DNA of 64,000 nt, from the NCBI GenBank assembly GCA_018401965.1, contig JAGYJU010000014.1:1-64000 (forward strand), written 5' to 3'. Each line of letters opens with the position of its first letter. Position 1 is the stretch's first letter. Source of the stretch: Roseicyclus sp. GTDB lineage: Bacteria; Pseudomonadota; Alphaproteobacteria; Rhodobacterales; Rhodobacteraceae. Position numbers and translations under genes: made by a program. This document shows positions 18,083 to 27,084 of the stretch, piece by piece. The notes under the pieces are model-generated. The model saw only the letters and a list, made by a program, of their open reading frames with translations. It did no database searches and was not told the DNA's origin.

Positions 18083-18871
18083 ATGACGGAACGCAGCCAG
18101 GGCGATGGCACTGTCGCCAAGGCATTGATGGTCATGGATGATGTCGCGGGCTTTGGGCGGCCGGTGCGGTTTTCGGAACTGCTTGACCGCTCGCCCTATC
18201 CCAAGGCGACGCTCTATCGCTTTGTTCAGGTTCTGACCAAGCAGGGCATGCTGCATTTTGACCCCGACCGCCAAACCTATGCGCCGGGGTTGCGGCTGGT
18301 GCGTCTGGCCCATGCGGCGTGGCAAACCTCGGCGCTGGCCCCGATCGCGCGGCGCCACATCGATGCGCTCTCCGACGCGGTGGGCGAAACCGTGCACCTG
18401 GCCCAGCTTGATGGCGCACAGGTTCTCTATGTCGACAAGCGCAACGCGCGCCACCCGATCGAGATGTTTTCCGCCGCGGGCAAGGTCGGCCCGGCCTATT
18501 GCACCGGCGTGGGCAAGGCGATGCTGGCCTTCTTGCCGAATGATCAACTTGATCACGCCATCGCCCAGCAAAGTTTCCACCGCTTCACGCCCCAGACCTA
18601 CACGGATGCCGCCGCGCTGCGGGCCGAACTGGCCGCGATCCGCGAGCGGGGCTTTGCCTATGACCGCGAAGAACATGAACCGGGCATCATCTGCATCGCG
18701 CATCCGATCCTGACGCGGGCGGGCCGGGTTCTGGGGGCGATGTCGGTCACATCCACGACCGCGCGTGAAAACCTTGCGGGGCTGGATCGGCATTTGCCGA
18801 TGATCCGCACCGCGGCTGAAGCCATCGCCGCCGAAGCGCAGGATTGGCGCTTTCCGGACGCTGCGGAATAA
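18083..18871 (+). CDS. IclR family transcriptional regulator
   Basis: A 262-residue regulator. The N-terminal winged helix-turn-helix (residues 10-70, with [20 protein letters not shown] split by the recognition helix) is followed by the IclR effector domain with [15 protein letters not shown] near 145. ATG 18083 is chosen over an ATG at 18062 because GGAAGGA precedes it at suitable spacing. It is divergent from the galactoside operon and probably controls it, responding to galactose, a galactoside or a pathway acid. Confidence 0.9.
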   Translation: MTERSQGDGTVAKALMVMDDVAGFGRPVRFSELLDRSPYPKATLYRFVQVLTKQGMLHFDPDRQTYAPGLRLVRLAHAAWQTSALAPIARRHIDALSDAVGETVHLAQLDGAQVLYVDKRNARHPIEMFSAAGKVGPAYCTGVGKAMLAFLPNDQLDHAIAQQSFHRFTPQTYTDAAALRAELAAIRERGFAYDREEHEPGIICIAHPILTRAGRVLGAMSVTSTTARENLAGLDRHLPMIRTAAEAIAAEAQDWRFPDAAE

Positions 18872-18887
18872 CAGGGGGAAACAGGCC

Positions 18888-19937
18888 ATGTCCGGGCTGG
18901 AATTGCGGCAGGTCACCAAGCGCTATGGCGCGACACAGGTGATCCACGGCATCGATCTGACGATCGAGGATGGCGAATTCTGCGTCTTTGTCGGGCCATC
19001 GGGCTGCGGGAAATCCACCCTTCTGCGCATGGTCGCGGGGCTGGAGGACACAAGCGCCGGTTCCATCTCCATCGGCGCGCGCGATGTCACCCGGCTCGAT
19101 CCGTCGGAACGCGGCGTGGCGATGGTGTTCCAGACCTATGCGCTGTACCCGCACATGACGGTGGCCGAGAACATGGGCTTTGGCCTGAAAATGACCGGCC
19201 ATGCCCGCACCGAGGTCAAGGCCAAGGTCGATGAAGCCGCCCGCGTGCTGAAGCTGGGCGACTACCTGGATCGCAAGCCCAAGGCGCTGTCAGGTGGCCA
19301 ACGCCAGCGCGTCGCCATCGGGCGCGCCATCGTGCGCGGGCCAGAGGTGTTCCTGTTCGACGAACCGCTGTCGAACCTCGATGCCGAACTGCGCGTGGAA
19401 ATGCGGGTGGAAATCGCCCGCCTGCATCAGGAAATCGGCGCAACGATGATCTATGTCACCCATGACCAGGTCGAAGCGATGACGCTGGCCGACAAGATCG
19501 TGGTGTTGCGCGCGGGCCGGGTGGAACAGGTCGGCGCGCCGCTGGATCTGTATAACGACCCCGACAATCAATTCGTGGCGGGTTTCATCGGCAGCCCGGC
19601 AATGAACTTTTTCACGGGCAAGGCGGCCGATGGCGGCATTCATGTGCCCGGTCTGACCGCCGATCCCATCCCCGGCCCCCGGTCGGCATGGGGCAAGGTC
19701 AGCGTCGGCATCCGCCCCAATCACCTGGAGCTGACGGCGGGCGACAGCCATCTGGTCGATCTGTCCGAACACTTGGGCGGGGTCAGCTATCACCACCTGA
19801 CAGGCCCCGACGGCAGCCGCACCATCCTCGAGGCCCGCGACCAGACCGCGCCGAAGCCGGGCAGCCGGGTGGGCCTGCGGTTCGATCCGGCACGCGCCTA
19901 TTTCTTCGATGCCAGCAACGGGCTGCGGTTGCGATAG
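18888..19937 (+). CDS. sugar ABC transporter ATP-binding protein (UgpC/MalK-type)
   Basis: A 349-residue ATPase with Walker [11 protein letters not shown]-loop [12 protein letters not shown], signature [14 protein letters not shown], Walker [15 protein letters not shown] and a C-terminal TOBE-like regulatory region (from about residue 240). It starts 16 bases after the IclR stop. It is the only sugar-type ATPase here, and the minus-strand importer genes lack one, so it most likely completes that importer. Confidence 0.92.
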   Translation: MSGLELRQVTKRYGATQVIHGIDLTIEDGEFCVFVGPSGCGKSTLLRMVAGLEDTSAGSISIGARDVTRLDPSERGVAMVFQTYALYPHMTVAENMGFGLKMTGHARTEVKAKVDEAARVLKLGDYLDRKPKALSGGQRQRVAIGRAIVRGPEVFLFDEPLSNLDAELRVEMRVEIARLHQEIGATMIYVTHDQVEAMTLADKIVVLRAGRVEQVGAPLDLYNDPDNQFVAGFIGSPAMNFFTGKAADGGIHVPGLTADPIPGPRSAWGKVSVGIRPNHLELTAGDSHLVDLSEHLGGVSYHHLTGPDGSRTILEARDQTAPKPGSRVGLRFDPARAYFFDASNGLRLR

Positions 19938-20040
19938 GGGCACCCTCCGGGACGCGCCGACATATCGTTGCGCCCAGATCCGCATTGCGACAGCGGGCAT
20001 CAAAGGCTAGTGCGTCGCGGTGATCGATTGGAGACTGGCC

Positions 20041-20982
20041 ATGGCTGAACGTGCCGCGCTGTTGTATTGCTTCGACAAGGGCTATGCGGCCGCGTCGCTT
20101 GTATCGGCCCATTCGGTGCTGGACCGGGCCAGCGCGCCCCTTGTCGTGCATTTCACGCATGACGGCCCGATCGACCAGATGCGCCCGTTCTTCGACAAGC
20201 TGGCCTTGCACCCCCGCTGTGCCGATCTTCATCTGCGCCCATTGACCTATCCCGAAGGCGTCGGGGACACCGTCGGGCGGCTTTTGCGCGTCTATTGTGG
20301 GCGGCTTCTGGCGCGTCCGCCCGAGGGGGGGCGTGTCCTCTACCTCGACGGCGACACCGTGGCGCTGGACGATCTGGTGCCGCTGGCCAGCCAGGATCTG
20401 GCGCATCACCCGATTGGCGCGGTGCAGGACACCATGTTCCTGAGCTGGCACCACAAGGCACAGGCGCGCGATCCAAGGCGGCGGCGGCGCTATCAGAAAA
20501 CACTGGCGGCCTGGTCCTCGAGCATGGCCAGCTTTCGCGCGGATCGGTATTTCAATTCAGGCGTGTTGCTGATCGACTACGACCGGGTGGATGCGCTTGG
20601 GCTGAACGCCGCGATGCAAGACCTTGACCGGCTTGCCGGTCTGCGGCTGCCGGATCAGGATTTCCTCAATGATCTGTTCACCGGGCAAGTTGCCTGGCTT
20701 GACCCGCGTTGGAATGCGCAATGGGGCAATATCGAAACTCGGCGCCGGGCCTTGCCCGCCGATATCCGCGCGGGATGGGCGGCGTCCCGCCGGACACCGG
20801 CCTTGCTGCATTTCATCGGCAAGCCGAAACCCTGGCAGGCGCTGACAGGCCGGGAATTCGCCCGGCTACTGGGCCTGCAACAGATCGCGGATCTTGGCCG
20901 CGTCCTGGCCATGCGGCGCGCCTATGCACAGGCGCGCGCCAAGGCGGCCTCGGATCTGGGCGGCGATCCGTTCCTGGTCTGA
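20041..20982 (+). CDS. glycosyltransferase, GT8-like
   Basis: A 313-residue protein with GT8 hallmarks: the DxD motif in VLYLDGDTV near residue 105, RYFNSGVLLIDYDRV near 175, DQDFLNDLF near 210 and the nucleotide-binding HFIGKPKPW near 265. Such enzymes transfer hexoses from UDP- or other sugar nucleotides to lipopolysaccharide or other acceptors. No glycan cluster surrounds it. ATG 20041 follows GGAGA (20030); a GTG 21 bases upstream is less likely. Confidence 0.82.
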   Translation: MAERAALLYCFDKGYAAASLVSAHSVLDRASAPLVVHFTHDGPIDQMRPFFDKLALHPRCADLHLRPLTYPEGVGDTVGRLLRVYCGRLLARPPEGGRVLYLDGDTVALDDLVPLASQDLAHHPIGAVQDTMFLSWHHKAQARDPRRRRRYQKTLAAWSSSMASFRADRYFNSGVLLIDYDRVDALGLNAAMQDLDRLAGLRLPDQDFLNDLFTGQVAWLDPRWNAQWGNIETRRRALPADIRAGWAASRRTPALLHFIGKPKPWQALTGREFARLLGLQQIADLGRVLAMRRAYAQARAKAASDLGGDPFLV

Positions 20983-20983
20983 C

Positions 20984-21463
20984 CTAGACCGGCAAGGCCG
21001 TGGTCTTGAACACGGTCTTGAGCGCAAAATTCGATTGCATCTGGGCCACGCCCGGCAGGCGGGCAAGGTGCTGGCGGTGGATGCGGGCGAAATCTTCGCT
21101 GTCGCGGGCCACGACCTTGAGCAGGTAATCCGCCGTTCCCGCCATCAGGTGACATTCCAGCACATCGGGCACGCGGGCCACGGCCTTTTCGAAGGCGTCC
21201 AGCGTTTCATCCGCCTGGCCCGACAGCTTGATCTCCACGAAAACCGTCGTCACCCGCGCGACGGATCGCGGGTTCAGCAGCGCGACGTAATCCCGGATCA
21301 CCCCCGCCTGTTCCAACCGCTGCACGCGGCGGTGGCAGGCAGAGGGCGACAGGTGCACCCGTTCCGACAGCTCTGCATGGGTCATGCGGCCCTGGCGCTG
21401 CAAAACCCGCAAAATGGAACGGTCCATGTCGTCGAGCGTTGCATCGCTGCGAGAATCATCCAT
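20984..21463 (-). CDS. Lrp/AsnC family transcriptional regulator
   Basis: A 159-residue regulator. The N-terminal HTH is at residues 10-60 (MTHAELSERVHLSPSACHRR), followed by the RAM ligand domain with LMAGTADYLLKV near 110. It is divergent from alanine dehydrogenase, a common pairing in which the Lrp-type protein senses alanine or other amino acids and activates the gene. It converges with the glycosyltransferase gene one base away. Confidence 0.92.
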   Translation of the reverse strand: MDDSRSDATLDDMDRSILRVLQRQGRMTHAELSERVHLSPSACHRRVQRLEQAGVIRDYVALLNPRSVARVTTVFVEIKLSGQADETLDAFEKAVARVPDVLECHLMAGTADYLLKVVARDSEDFARIHRQHLARLPGVAQMQSNFALKTVFKTTALPV

Positions 21464-21475
21464 GATTTGGCCCTT

Positions 21476-21494
21476 TTGCGCGTGTTTCGTGCAA
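21476..21494. promoter_or_regulatory. candidate Lrp-type operator between lrp-like gene and ald
   Basis: TTGCGCG (21476-21482) and CGTGCAA (21488-21494) are complementary at six of seven positions with a five-base TGTTT spacer. The element sits 13 bases from the regulator's start and about 85 bases before ald. This suits autoregulation and ald control, but Lrp sites are degenerate. Confidence 0.35.
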
Positions 21495-21578
21495 GTTGAT
21501 GCAGAAATTCGGGCGAAAGATCAAAGCAATTCCACGGGGCGAGGCGCATCATGCGCGCAACGCACACCGGAGGATCCC

Positions 21579-22697
21579 ATGCTGATTGGCTGCCCGAAAG
21601 AAATCAAACCACAAGAATACCGCGTCGGCCTGACGCCTGCCGCCGCCCATGAGGCGGTGTTGCGCGGCCATGGCGTGATCGTGGAAACCGGTGCCGGTTT
21701 AGGGGCCGGGTTCGACGATGACAGCTACCGCGCCGCCGGCGCGGACATCGTGACCACCGCCGCCGATGTCTTTGCCCGCGCCGATATGGTGGTCAAGGTC
21801 AAGGAACCGCAGGCGGTGGAACGCGCGCAATTGCGGCGCGGCCAGATCCTCTTCACCTACCTGCACCTTGCCCCCGACCCCGACCAGACCCGCGATCTAC
21901 TGGCCTCTGGCGTGACCGCCATCGCCTATGAAACGGTAACCGATGCGGCAGGCACCCTGCCCCTGCTGGCACCGATGTCAGAGGTGGCGGGCCGGCTTGC
22001 GCCACAGGTCGGCGCCTGGGCGCTGCAAAAGGCCAATGGTGGGCGCGGCGTGCTCTTGGGCGGTGTGCCGGGCGTCGGCCCCGCCGAGGTCGTGGTGATC
22101 GGCGGCGGCGTGGTTGGCACGCAGGCCGCGCGGATCGCGGCCGGGATGGGGGCCGATGTCACGGTTCTGGATCGGTCCCTGCCGCGTCTGCGCTACCTCG
22201 ATGACGTGTATCGCGGCGCTTTCAAGACCCGGTATGCCAGCACGGAAGCCACCGCCGACCTGATCACGCGCGCCGACATGGTGATCGGCGCAGTCCTGAT
22301 CCCGGGTGCGGCCGCCCCCAAGCTCGTGACGCGCGCCCAGTTGACGACGATGAAACCCGGCGCGGTGATTGTCGATGTCGCCATCGACCAGGGCGGGTGT
22401 TTCGAAACCTCGCGGGCGACCACCCACCAGGATCCGATCTACGAAGTGGATGGCATCGTGCACTACTGCGTCGCCAACATGCCGGGTGCGGTGGCGCGCA
22501 GTTCCACGCTCGCGCTGGGAAATGCGACCATGCCCTACATGCTGGCCTTGGCCGGCAAGGGCTGGCGGCGGGCCTGCCTCGACGATGCGGGGCTGATGGC
22601 GGGGCTGAACACCCATGACGGGCAATTGACCAATGCCGCCGTTGGCGCAGCACTTGGGCTTGTGGCCGTGGACCCGGCGGATATCGCCGCCGCCTGA
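21579..22697 (+). CDS. ald: alanine dehydrogenase
   Basis: A 372-residue NAD-dependent L-alanine dehydrogenase. It has the substrate-domain start [18 protein letters not shown], the Rossmann segment [17 protein letters not shown] near 170 and the C-terminal [20 protein letters not shown]. It interconverts L-alanine and pyruvate plus ammonium in the cytoplasm. ATG 21579 follows GGAGGA (21569-21574) at good spacing. An earlier in-frame start would run through the regulator's promoter. Confidence 0.95.
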   Translation: MLIGCPKEIKPQEYRVGLTPAAAHEAVLRGHGVIVETGAGLGAGFDDDSYRAAGADIVTTAADVFARADMVVKVKEPQAVERAQLRRGQILFTYLHLAPDPDQTRDLLASGVTAIAYETVTDAAGTLPLLAPMSEVAGRLAPQVGAWALQKANGGRGVLLGGVPGVGPAEVVVIGGGVVGTQAARIAAGMGADVTVLDRSLPRLRYLDDVYRGAFKTRYASTEATADLITRADMVIGAVLIPGAAAPKLVTRAQLTTMKPGAVIVDVAIDQGGCFETSRATTHQDPIYEVDGIVHYCVANMPGAVARSSTLALGNATMPYMLALAGKGWRRACLDDAGLMAGLNTHDGQLTNAAVGAALGLVAVDPADIAAA

Positions 22698-22757
22698 CGA
22701 CGGAACGGCAGCGGGCGGGCGTGTAACGGGGCGTATCTTGTAAAGGAGCCCCCGTTC

Positions 22758-23354
22758 ATGTCCGCCCGTTCACCCTATTGGCTTTGGGCCTTGCTGGCCC
22801 TGCCGGCTCTCGGCTTCAGTTACGAGGCCAGCACCGCCGCCGATCCGCGCGTGTTTCACACGCTCTTGCACCCCACGGGCGAGATGTCGGCGCGGCTTTT
22901 GATCATCACGCTGTTGGCAAGCCCGCTTGCGCTGCTCTTCAAGGGGTGGCGTGGCCCGGCTTGGCTGAAAAAGAACCGCCGATACCTCGGCGTGGCCAGT
23001 TTCGGCTACGCCGCCTTGCACACGATCTTTTACGGGATCGACACCGGTTCACTGTCCAGCATTCTGGGACAGCTGGACAAAACAGAGATCTGGACGGGCT
23101 GGATCGCTTTCGGCGTTTTCGTCCCGCTGGCCCTGACCTCCATGGATCGGGCGCAACGCATGATGGGGCGCCACTGGAAAACCCTGCAGCGCGCAACCTA
23201 TCTTGCCGCGGTCTTTACCCTTTTGCATTGGGCCGCATTGGAAGACTGGGCGCATCCGGCGGCGGCCATCGTGCATTTCGGGCCGCTTGCCCTGCTGGAG
23301 GGATACAGGGTCTGGTACTGGTACCTGCGCGACCGCAGGCGCGCGCTTGCCTGA
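22758..23354 (+). CDS. MsrQ/YedZ-like heme membrane protein
   Basis: A 198-residue integral membrane protein with about six helices from the ferric-reductase-like (FRD) family. Candidate heme-ligating histidines are in LHPTGEMSARLL (residue 38), YAALHTIFYG (77) and FTLLHWAALED (155). MsrQ passes quinone-pool electrons to the periplasmic methionine sulfoxide reductase MsrP. No msrP is adjacent, so the name is by family only. GGAG precedes the ATG. Confidence 0.8.
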   Translation: MSARSPYWLWALLALPALGFSYEASTAADPRVFHTLLHPTGEMSARLLIITLLASPLALLFKGWRGPAWLKKNRRYLGVASFGYAALHTIFYGIDTGSLSSILGQLDKTEIWTGWIAFGVFVPLALTSMDRAQRMMGRHWKTLQRATYLAAVFTLLHWAALEDWAHPAAAIVHFGPLALLEGYRVWYWYLRDRRRALA

Positions 23355-23374
23355 TCCATCCGTCACAGGCAAAA

Positions 23375-23402
23375 AGGCCCGCCAGGAAAGAGAGGCGGGC
23401 CT
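23375..23402. terminator. bidirectional intrinsic terminator
   Basis: A perfect 9-bp stem (AGGCCCGCC, 23375-23383, with GGCGGGCCT, 23394-23402) is preceded by AAAAA and followed by a T-rich stretch (TGTCTTTT). It lies between the converging msrQ-like and mscL genes and can serve both strands. Confidence 0.8.
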
Positions 23403-23425
23403 GTCTTTTCGGTGCAACGGGCCAA

Positions 23426-23859
23426 TCAGCCCTTTTTCAGGGCATCGCGGATTTCCAGCAGCACCTCGAGTTCGGTCGGGCCTTGGGGGCCGGCTCTTCG
23501 ACAGGGGCAGCTTCCGCTTCTTTCCGTGCAGCTTCCTTGATGCGGTTGACCATCTTGACCAACATGAACACGACAAAGGCCACGATCAGGAAATTGATCA
23601 CCGCCATGACGAAATTTCCGATGGCGAAAACCGGCGCACCGGCATCTTGGGCGGCGCCAAGCGAGGCATAGGTCTCGCCGTTCAGCGCGTAGAACCAGCC
23701 CGAGAAATCGATCCCGCCGGTGATCAGCGCGATGATCGGATTGATCAGGTCGCCGACCATGGAGCTGACGATGGCGGTGAAGGCCGCGCCGATGATGATG
23801 CCCACGGCCATGTCAACGACATTGCCCCGCGCGATGAAATCCTTGAACTCGTTGATCAT
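23426..23859 (-). CDS. mscL: large-conductance mechanosensitive channel MscL, 3'-end frameshift
   Basis: The N-terminal part is clearly Msc[21 protein letters not shown], then two membrane helices (residues 15-45 and 75-100) and [15 protein letters not shown]. After a charged linker, the conserved C-terminal helix ([14 protein letters not shown]) continues in another frame. The span of 434 bases is one base short of a whole number of codons, and the break is in a C/G run at 23478-23490. ATG 23859 is the usual MscL start; a GTG at 23889 is in frame. It protects against hypo-osmotic shock. Confidence 0.9.
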
Positions 23860-24000
23860 GGGTTGGTCTGCCTGTTGTTGTCCCGACACGGCATGCCCCG
23901 GGGGGCACGCATGGTGTCAGGTGAACCCCAAAGCGGTTTCAAGAGCAAGCAACTATCGCGCGCAGGATGCAACTTTCGATCCTACCACGCTGGCCCCGGA

Positions 24001-24447
24001 TCAGCCTGGCAAACGGCCCGTCAAAACGTAGCGCAGGATCTGGGCGACCTGCCCGGGTGCGTCGCAAACGGCAAGGGCGGCGGCGTGCACTTCCTTCAGG
24101 GCGTGCTGATGATCGGGCATCGATACCACGATCAGCGGTTTGCCAAGGGCCGCCGCATAGCCCGCATCGAAGGCGGCGTTCCACTGGCGGTATTTTTCAC
24201 CAAAGCGGACGACGACGAGATCGGCGGTTTCGATCGCATGGCGGGTGCGGATCGCGTTGAGCTTGGCGCCCTTGTGATCGTGCCAGAATTTGTCGGGCTC
24301 TGCCCCGAGGATCGCAACCCCGCAGTCATCACTGGCGGCATGATCCGTGACCGGGGCGGTGAAGGAGACATCCAGCCCCTCGGCCGCCCGTTCGATCTCG
24401 TCACGCCAATCGGTATGGATTTCGCCAGACAGGTAAACGGTCAGCAT
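24001..24447 (-). CDS. YtoQ family protein
   Basis: A 148-residue protein of the YtoQ family, which has a fold related to nucleoside 2-deoxyribosyltransferases. The start LTVYLSGEIHTDWRDEI and the segment ADLVVVRFGEKYRQWNAAFDAGYA are characteristic. Its function is not established. It lies downstream of pheT, separated by the twin palindromes at 24472-24527, so it may be transcribed separately. Confidence 0.85.
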   Translation of the reverse strand: MLTVYLSGEIHTDWRDEIERAAEGLDVSFTAPVTDHAASDDCGVAILGAEPDKFWHDHKGAKLNAIRTRHAIETADLVVVRFGEKYRQWNAAFDAGYAAALGKPLIVVSMPDHQHALKEVHAAALAVCDAPGQVAQILRYVLTGRLPG

Positions 24448-24471
24448 GCTGTATCCTTCCCTTGTCGGTTT

Positions 24472-24527
24472 GGCCCGAATTTTCGTACGAAAATTCGGGC
24501 CCTGCGATTATTCGTACGAATAATCGC
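24472..24527. repeat. two adjacent perfect palindromes sharing a TTCGTACGAA core
   Basis: A 30-bp perfect palindrome (24472-24501, half-site GGCCCGAATTTTCGT) and a 24-bp perfect palindrome (24504-24527, half-site GCGATTATTCGT) are separated by two bases. Both are centred on CGTACG and share TTCGTACGAA. They start just past the pheT stop and lie before ytoQ. Each RNA strand could form long hairpins, but no T-tract follows. They could be a terminator-like or message-end element, or a dispersed repeat. Confidence 0.8.
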
Positions 24528-24528
24528 C

Positions 24529-26937
24529 TTAGCTCCGCAACGTTCCACCAGAGGCTTTCGCAACCTTGTCGACGATCTTCGCCGCGACCGCCTCGATCTC
24601 TTCCTCGGTCAGGGTCTTGTCGCGCGGCTGCAAGCGCACGGTCAGGGCAATGGATTTCCGCCCTTCGCCCAGCGATCCGCCGATGAATTCGTCAAAAACG
24701 CGCACCTCTTCGATCAGGATCTTGTCGGCACCCGTGGCGGCATTGACCAGGACGGACGCCTCCACCCCCGCCTCGACGACAAAGGCGAAATCGCGCTCGA
24801 CCGCCTGGTAATCCGACATGGCCACCGCGCCCCGGCTGGCGCTGGCGGCTTTGGGCATCGGCACCTCTTGCGGGAACAGGGTAAAGGCCATGGCAGGGCC
24901 CTTGACATCCATGGCCTTGAGCACGCGGGGATGCAGTTCACCAAAGATGCCCAGCACCTTTTTCGGGCCAAGGCAGATCACGCCATGCCGCCCCGGATGC
25001 CACCAGCCGGGGCCGTCGCGCAGGATCTGCACCTTGGCGGGCGCGCCCATCGCGGCCAGCACCGCCTCGGCATCGGCCTTGATGTCGAAGACATCGACCG
25101 GGCGGCGGGTGCCATGCGGGTCGCGCGGGGCGGTCTGCCCCACCAAAAGCGCCGCAACCTGAAGATGCTGGTCGCCCGGTTCACCGCCGTGAAAAGCATG
25201 GCCCAGTTCGAACAGCGCCAGGTCGGTCATGCCGCGTGCCTGGTTGCGCGCCGCCGCCTGCAACAACCCCGGCAAGAGCTGGGGGCGCATATGGCCGAGA
25301 TCGGCGGAAATCGGGTTTTCCAGCATCCTGTCATCACCACCGCCCCCGAACAGCGCGGCCGAGGCGTGATCGATGAAGGAATAGGTGACGCATTCATTGT
25401 AGCCCAGCGCCGCCGTGGTGCGCCGGGCCGCGCGTTCGCGCAGCTGCATCGGCGTCAGCACCGGTTTGGGCACGCCCGCCATGGCGCGCGGCAGCGGCTT
25501 GGGTTCAAGCTTGGTCAGCGACGAAATCCGTGCGACTTCTTCAACAAGATCGGCCTCGCCCTGCACGTCACGCCGCCAGGACGGCACCCAGACCTCCAGC
25601 ACATCACCCGCGCCAGTGGCCGAAAAGCCAAGGCTTGTCAGGATCCGGACCTGCTCGGCTTTGGGAATATCCATGCCGACCAGCGAAATCACCCGCTTGG
25701 TGTCCAGCGGATAGCTGCGCGCGGTTTTCAGGGCCGTGCCCGCCTCGACCACGTCGGAGGCTTCGCCGCCGCACAGATCGAGGATCATCCGCGTCGCGGC
25801 CTCCAGCCCCGGCAGGGTATAGTCCGGGTCGACGCCGCGTTCGAACCGGTAGCGCGCATCGGAATGGATTTTCAGATCACGGCCCGTATGGGCGATCTGA
25901 ACCGGATCCCACCAGGCGCTTTCCAGAAATACGGTCACCGTATCCTCGGTGCAGCCGGTGTCTTCGCCGCCCATGATGCCCGCAAGGCTTTCGGGGCCGC
26001 GATCGTCGGAAATCAACACATGGCCCGGCCGCGCCTCGTAGGTCCTGTCATCCAGCGCCAGCAGCGTTTCGCCGCCCTTGGCGCGGTGGACACGCAAACC
26101 GCCCTGCATCTTGTCCACGTCGAACACGTGCAACGGGCGGTTCATATCATAGGTGAAGAAGTTGGTCACATCGACCAGCGCCGAGATCGGGCGCAACCCG
26201 ATGGCGCGCAGCCGGTCCTGCAACCATGCGGGGCTGGGGCCATTCTTGACGCCGCGGATCACGCGGCCCGCGAAATGCGGCGCCACATCCAGCGTGTCGG
26301 GATCGATGGTCACCGATACGGGGCAAGGAAAGCTGCCCACCACCGGCTGGGGATCATGGGGTTTGAGCGTGCCGAGACCGCGCGCCGCCAGATCGCGGGC
26401 GATGCCATGGATGCCCAGCGCATCCTGCCGGTTGGGGGTGATCGCGATCTCGATCACCGGGTCGACGCGGGCCGGGTCGTTGACCGCAAGCCAATCGGTG
26501 AATTTCTGGCCCACCTCGCCCGAGGGCAATTCGATGATGCCGCCATGTTCGTCCGACAGTTCCAGTTCGCGTTCGGAAGCCATCATGCCATGGCTTTCGA
26601 CGCCGCGGATCTTGCCCACCGACAGGGTCGTATCGATGCCCGGCACGTAATCGCCGGGCTTGGCCAGCACCACGGTGATGCCCGCCCGCGCATTGGGCGC
26701 GCCGCAGACGATCTGTTTCACGCCCTCGTCGGTGTCGACCATGCAGACGCGCAGCCGGTCGGCATCGGGGTGCTGTTCGGCGGATTGGATGCGCGCGATG
26801 GTAAAGGATGACAGCCGCGCGGCGCGATCTTCGACGCCTTCGACCTCAAGGCCCAGGTCGGTCAGCGCCTCGGTGATCTCGTCAAGGGTGGCCTCGGTGT
26901 CGAGGTGGGTCTTGAGCCAGGAGAGGGTGAATTTCAT
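24529..26937 (-). CDS. pheT: phenylalanyl-tRNA synthetase beta subunit
   Basis: An 802-residue subunit of full length. It starts MKFTLSWLKTHLDTEATLDE, has the N-terminal tRNA-binding OB domain (residues 40-150), the B3/B4 editing region, B5 domain and the C-terminal FDX-ACB anticodon-binding domain (last 95 residues, AVERDFAFVVE). It forms the alpha2-beta2 enzyme with pheS upstream. ATG 26937 is the conserved start; 41 upstream codons in frame are low-complexity. Confidence 0.97.
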   Translation of the reverse strand: MKFTLSWLKTHLDTEATLDEITEALTDLGLEVEGVEDRAARLSSFTIARIQSAEQHPDADRLRVCMVDTDEGVKQIVCGAPNARAGITVVLAKPGDYVPGIDTTLSVGKIRGVESHGMMASERELELSDEHGGIIELPSGEVGQKFTDWLAVNDPARVDPVIEIAITPNRQDALGIHGIARDLAARGLGTLKPHDPQPVVGSFPCPVSVTIDPDTLDVAPHFAGRVIRGVKNGPSPAWLQDRLRAIGLRPISALVDVTNFFTYDMNRPLHVFDVDKMQGGLRVHRAKGGETLLALDDRTYEARPGHVLISDDRGPESLAGIMGGEDTGCTEDTVTVFLESAWWDPVQIAHTGRDLKIHSDARYRFERGVDPDYTLPGLEAATRMILDLCGGEASDVVEAGTALKTARSYPLDTKRVISLVGMDIPKAEQVRILTSLGFSATGAGDVLEVWVPSWRRDVQGEADLVEEVARISSLTKLEPKPLPRAMAGVPKPVLTPMQLRERAARRTTAALGYNECVTYSFIDHASAALFGGGGDDRMLENPISADLGHMRPQLLPGLLQAAARNQARGMTDLALFELGHAFHGGEPGDQHLQVAALLVGQTAPRDPHGTRRPVDVFDIKADAEAVLAAMGAPAKVQILRDGPGWWHPGRHGVICLGPKKVLGIFGELHPRVLKAMDVKGPAMAFTLFPQEVPMPKAASASRGAVAMSDYQAVERDFAFVVEAGVEASVLVNAATGADKILIEEVRVFDEFIGGSLGEGRKSIALTVRLQPRDKTLTEEEIEAVAAKIVDKVAKASGGTLRS

Positions 26938-27035
26938 CGGTGCGGCTCCGTCGCGGGGGTTGCCCGGGGTTCTAACGCCTCTGTGCGCGGTGTCTACGGG
27001 GGAAAGGGGGATTGGTGGTGGGGATGGTTGGGGGT

Positions 27036-27054
27036 GGTGGGCGGATCGCCCACC
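27036..27054. repeat. hairpin in the pheS-pheT gap
   Basis: GGTGGGCG (27036-27043) and CGCCCACC (27047-27054) form an 8-bp stem with a three-base loop, in a 147-base gap that holds nothing else recognisable. The flanking TTGCAC matches the hairpin at 16648 read in the opposite direction. It may be a member of a short dispersed repeat family. Confidence 0.55.
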
Positions 27055-27084
27055 TTGCACAGGGCTATCCGCCGACCCGACGGG

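Noticed and set aside
23203..26811. A 1202-codon plus-strand open frame antisense to mscL, ytoQ and pheT
   Set aside because: It crosses several well-supported genes and has a histidine- and arginine-rich composition typical of the complement of GC-rich coding DNA. It has no recognisable domain.
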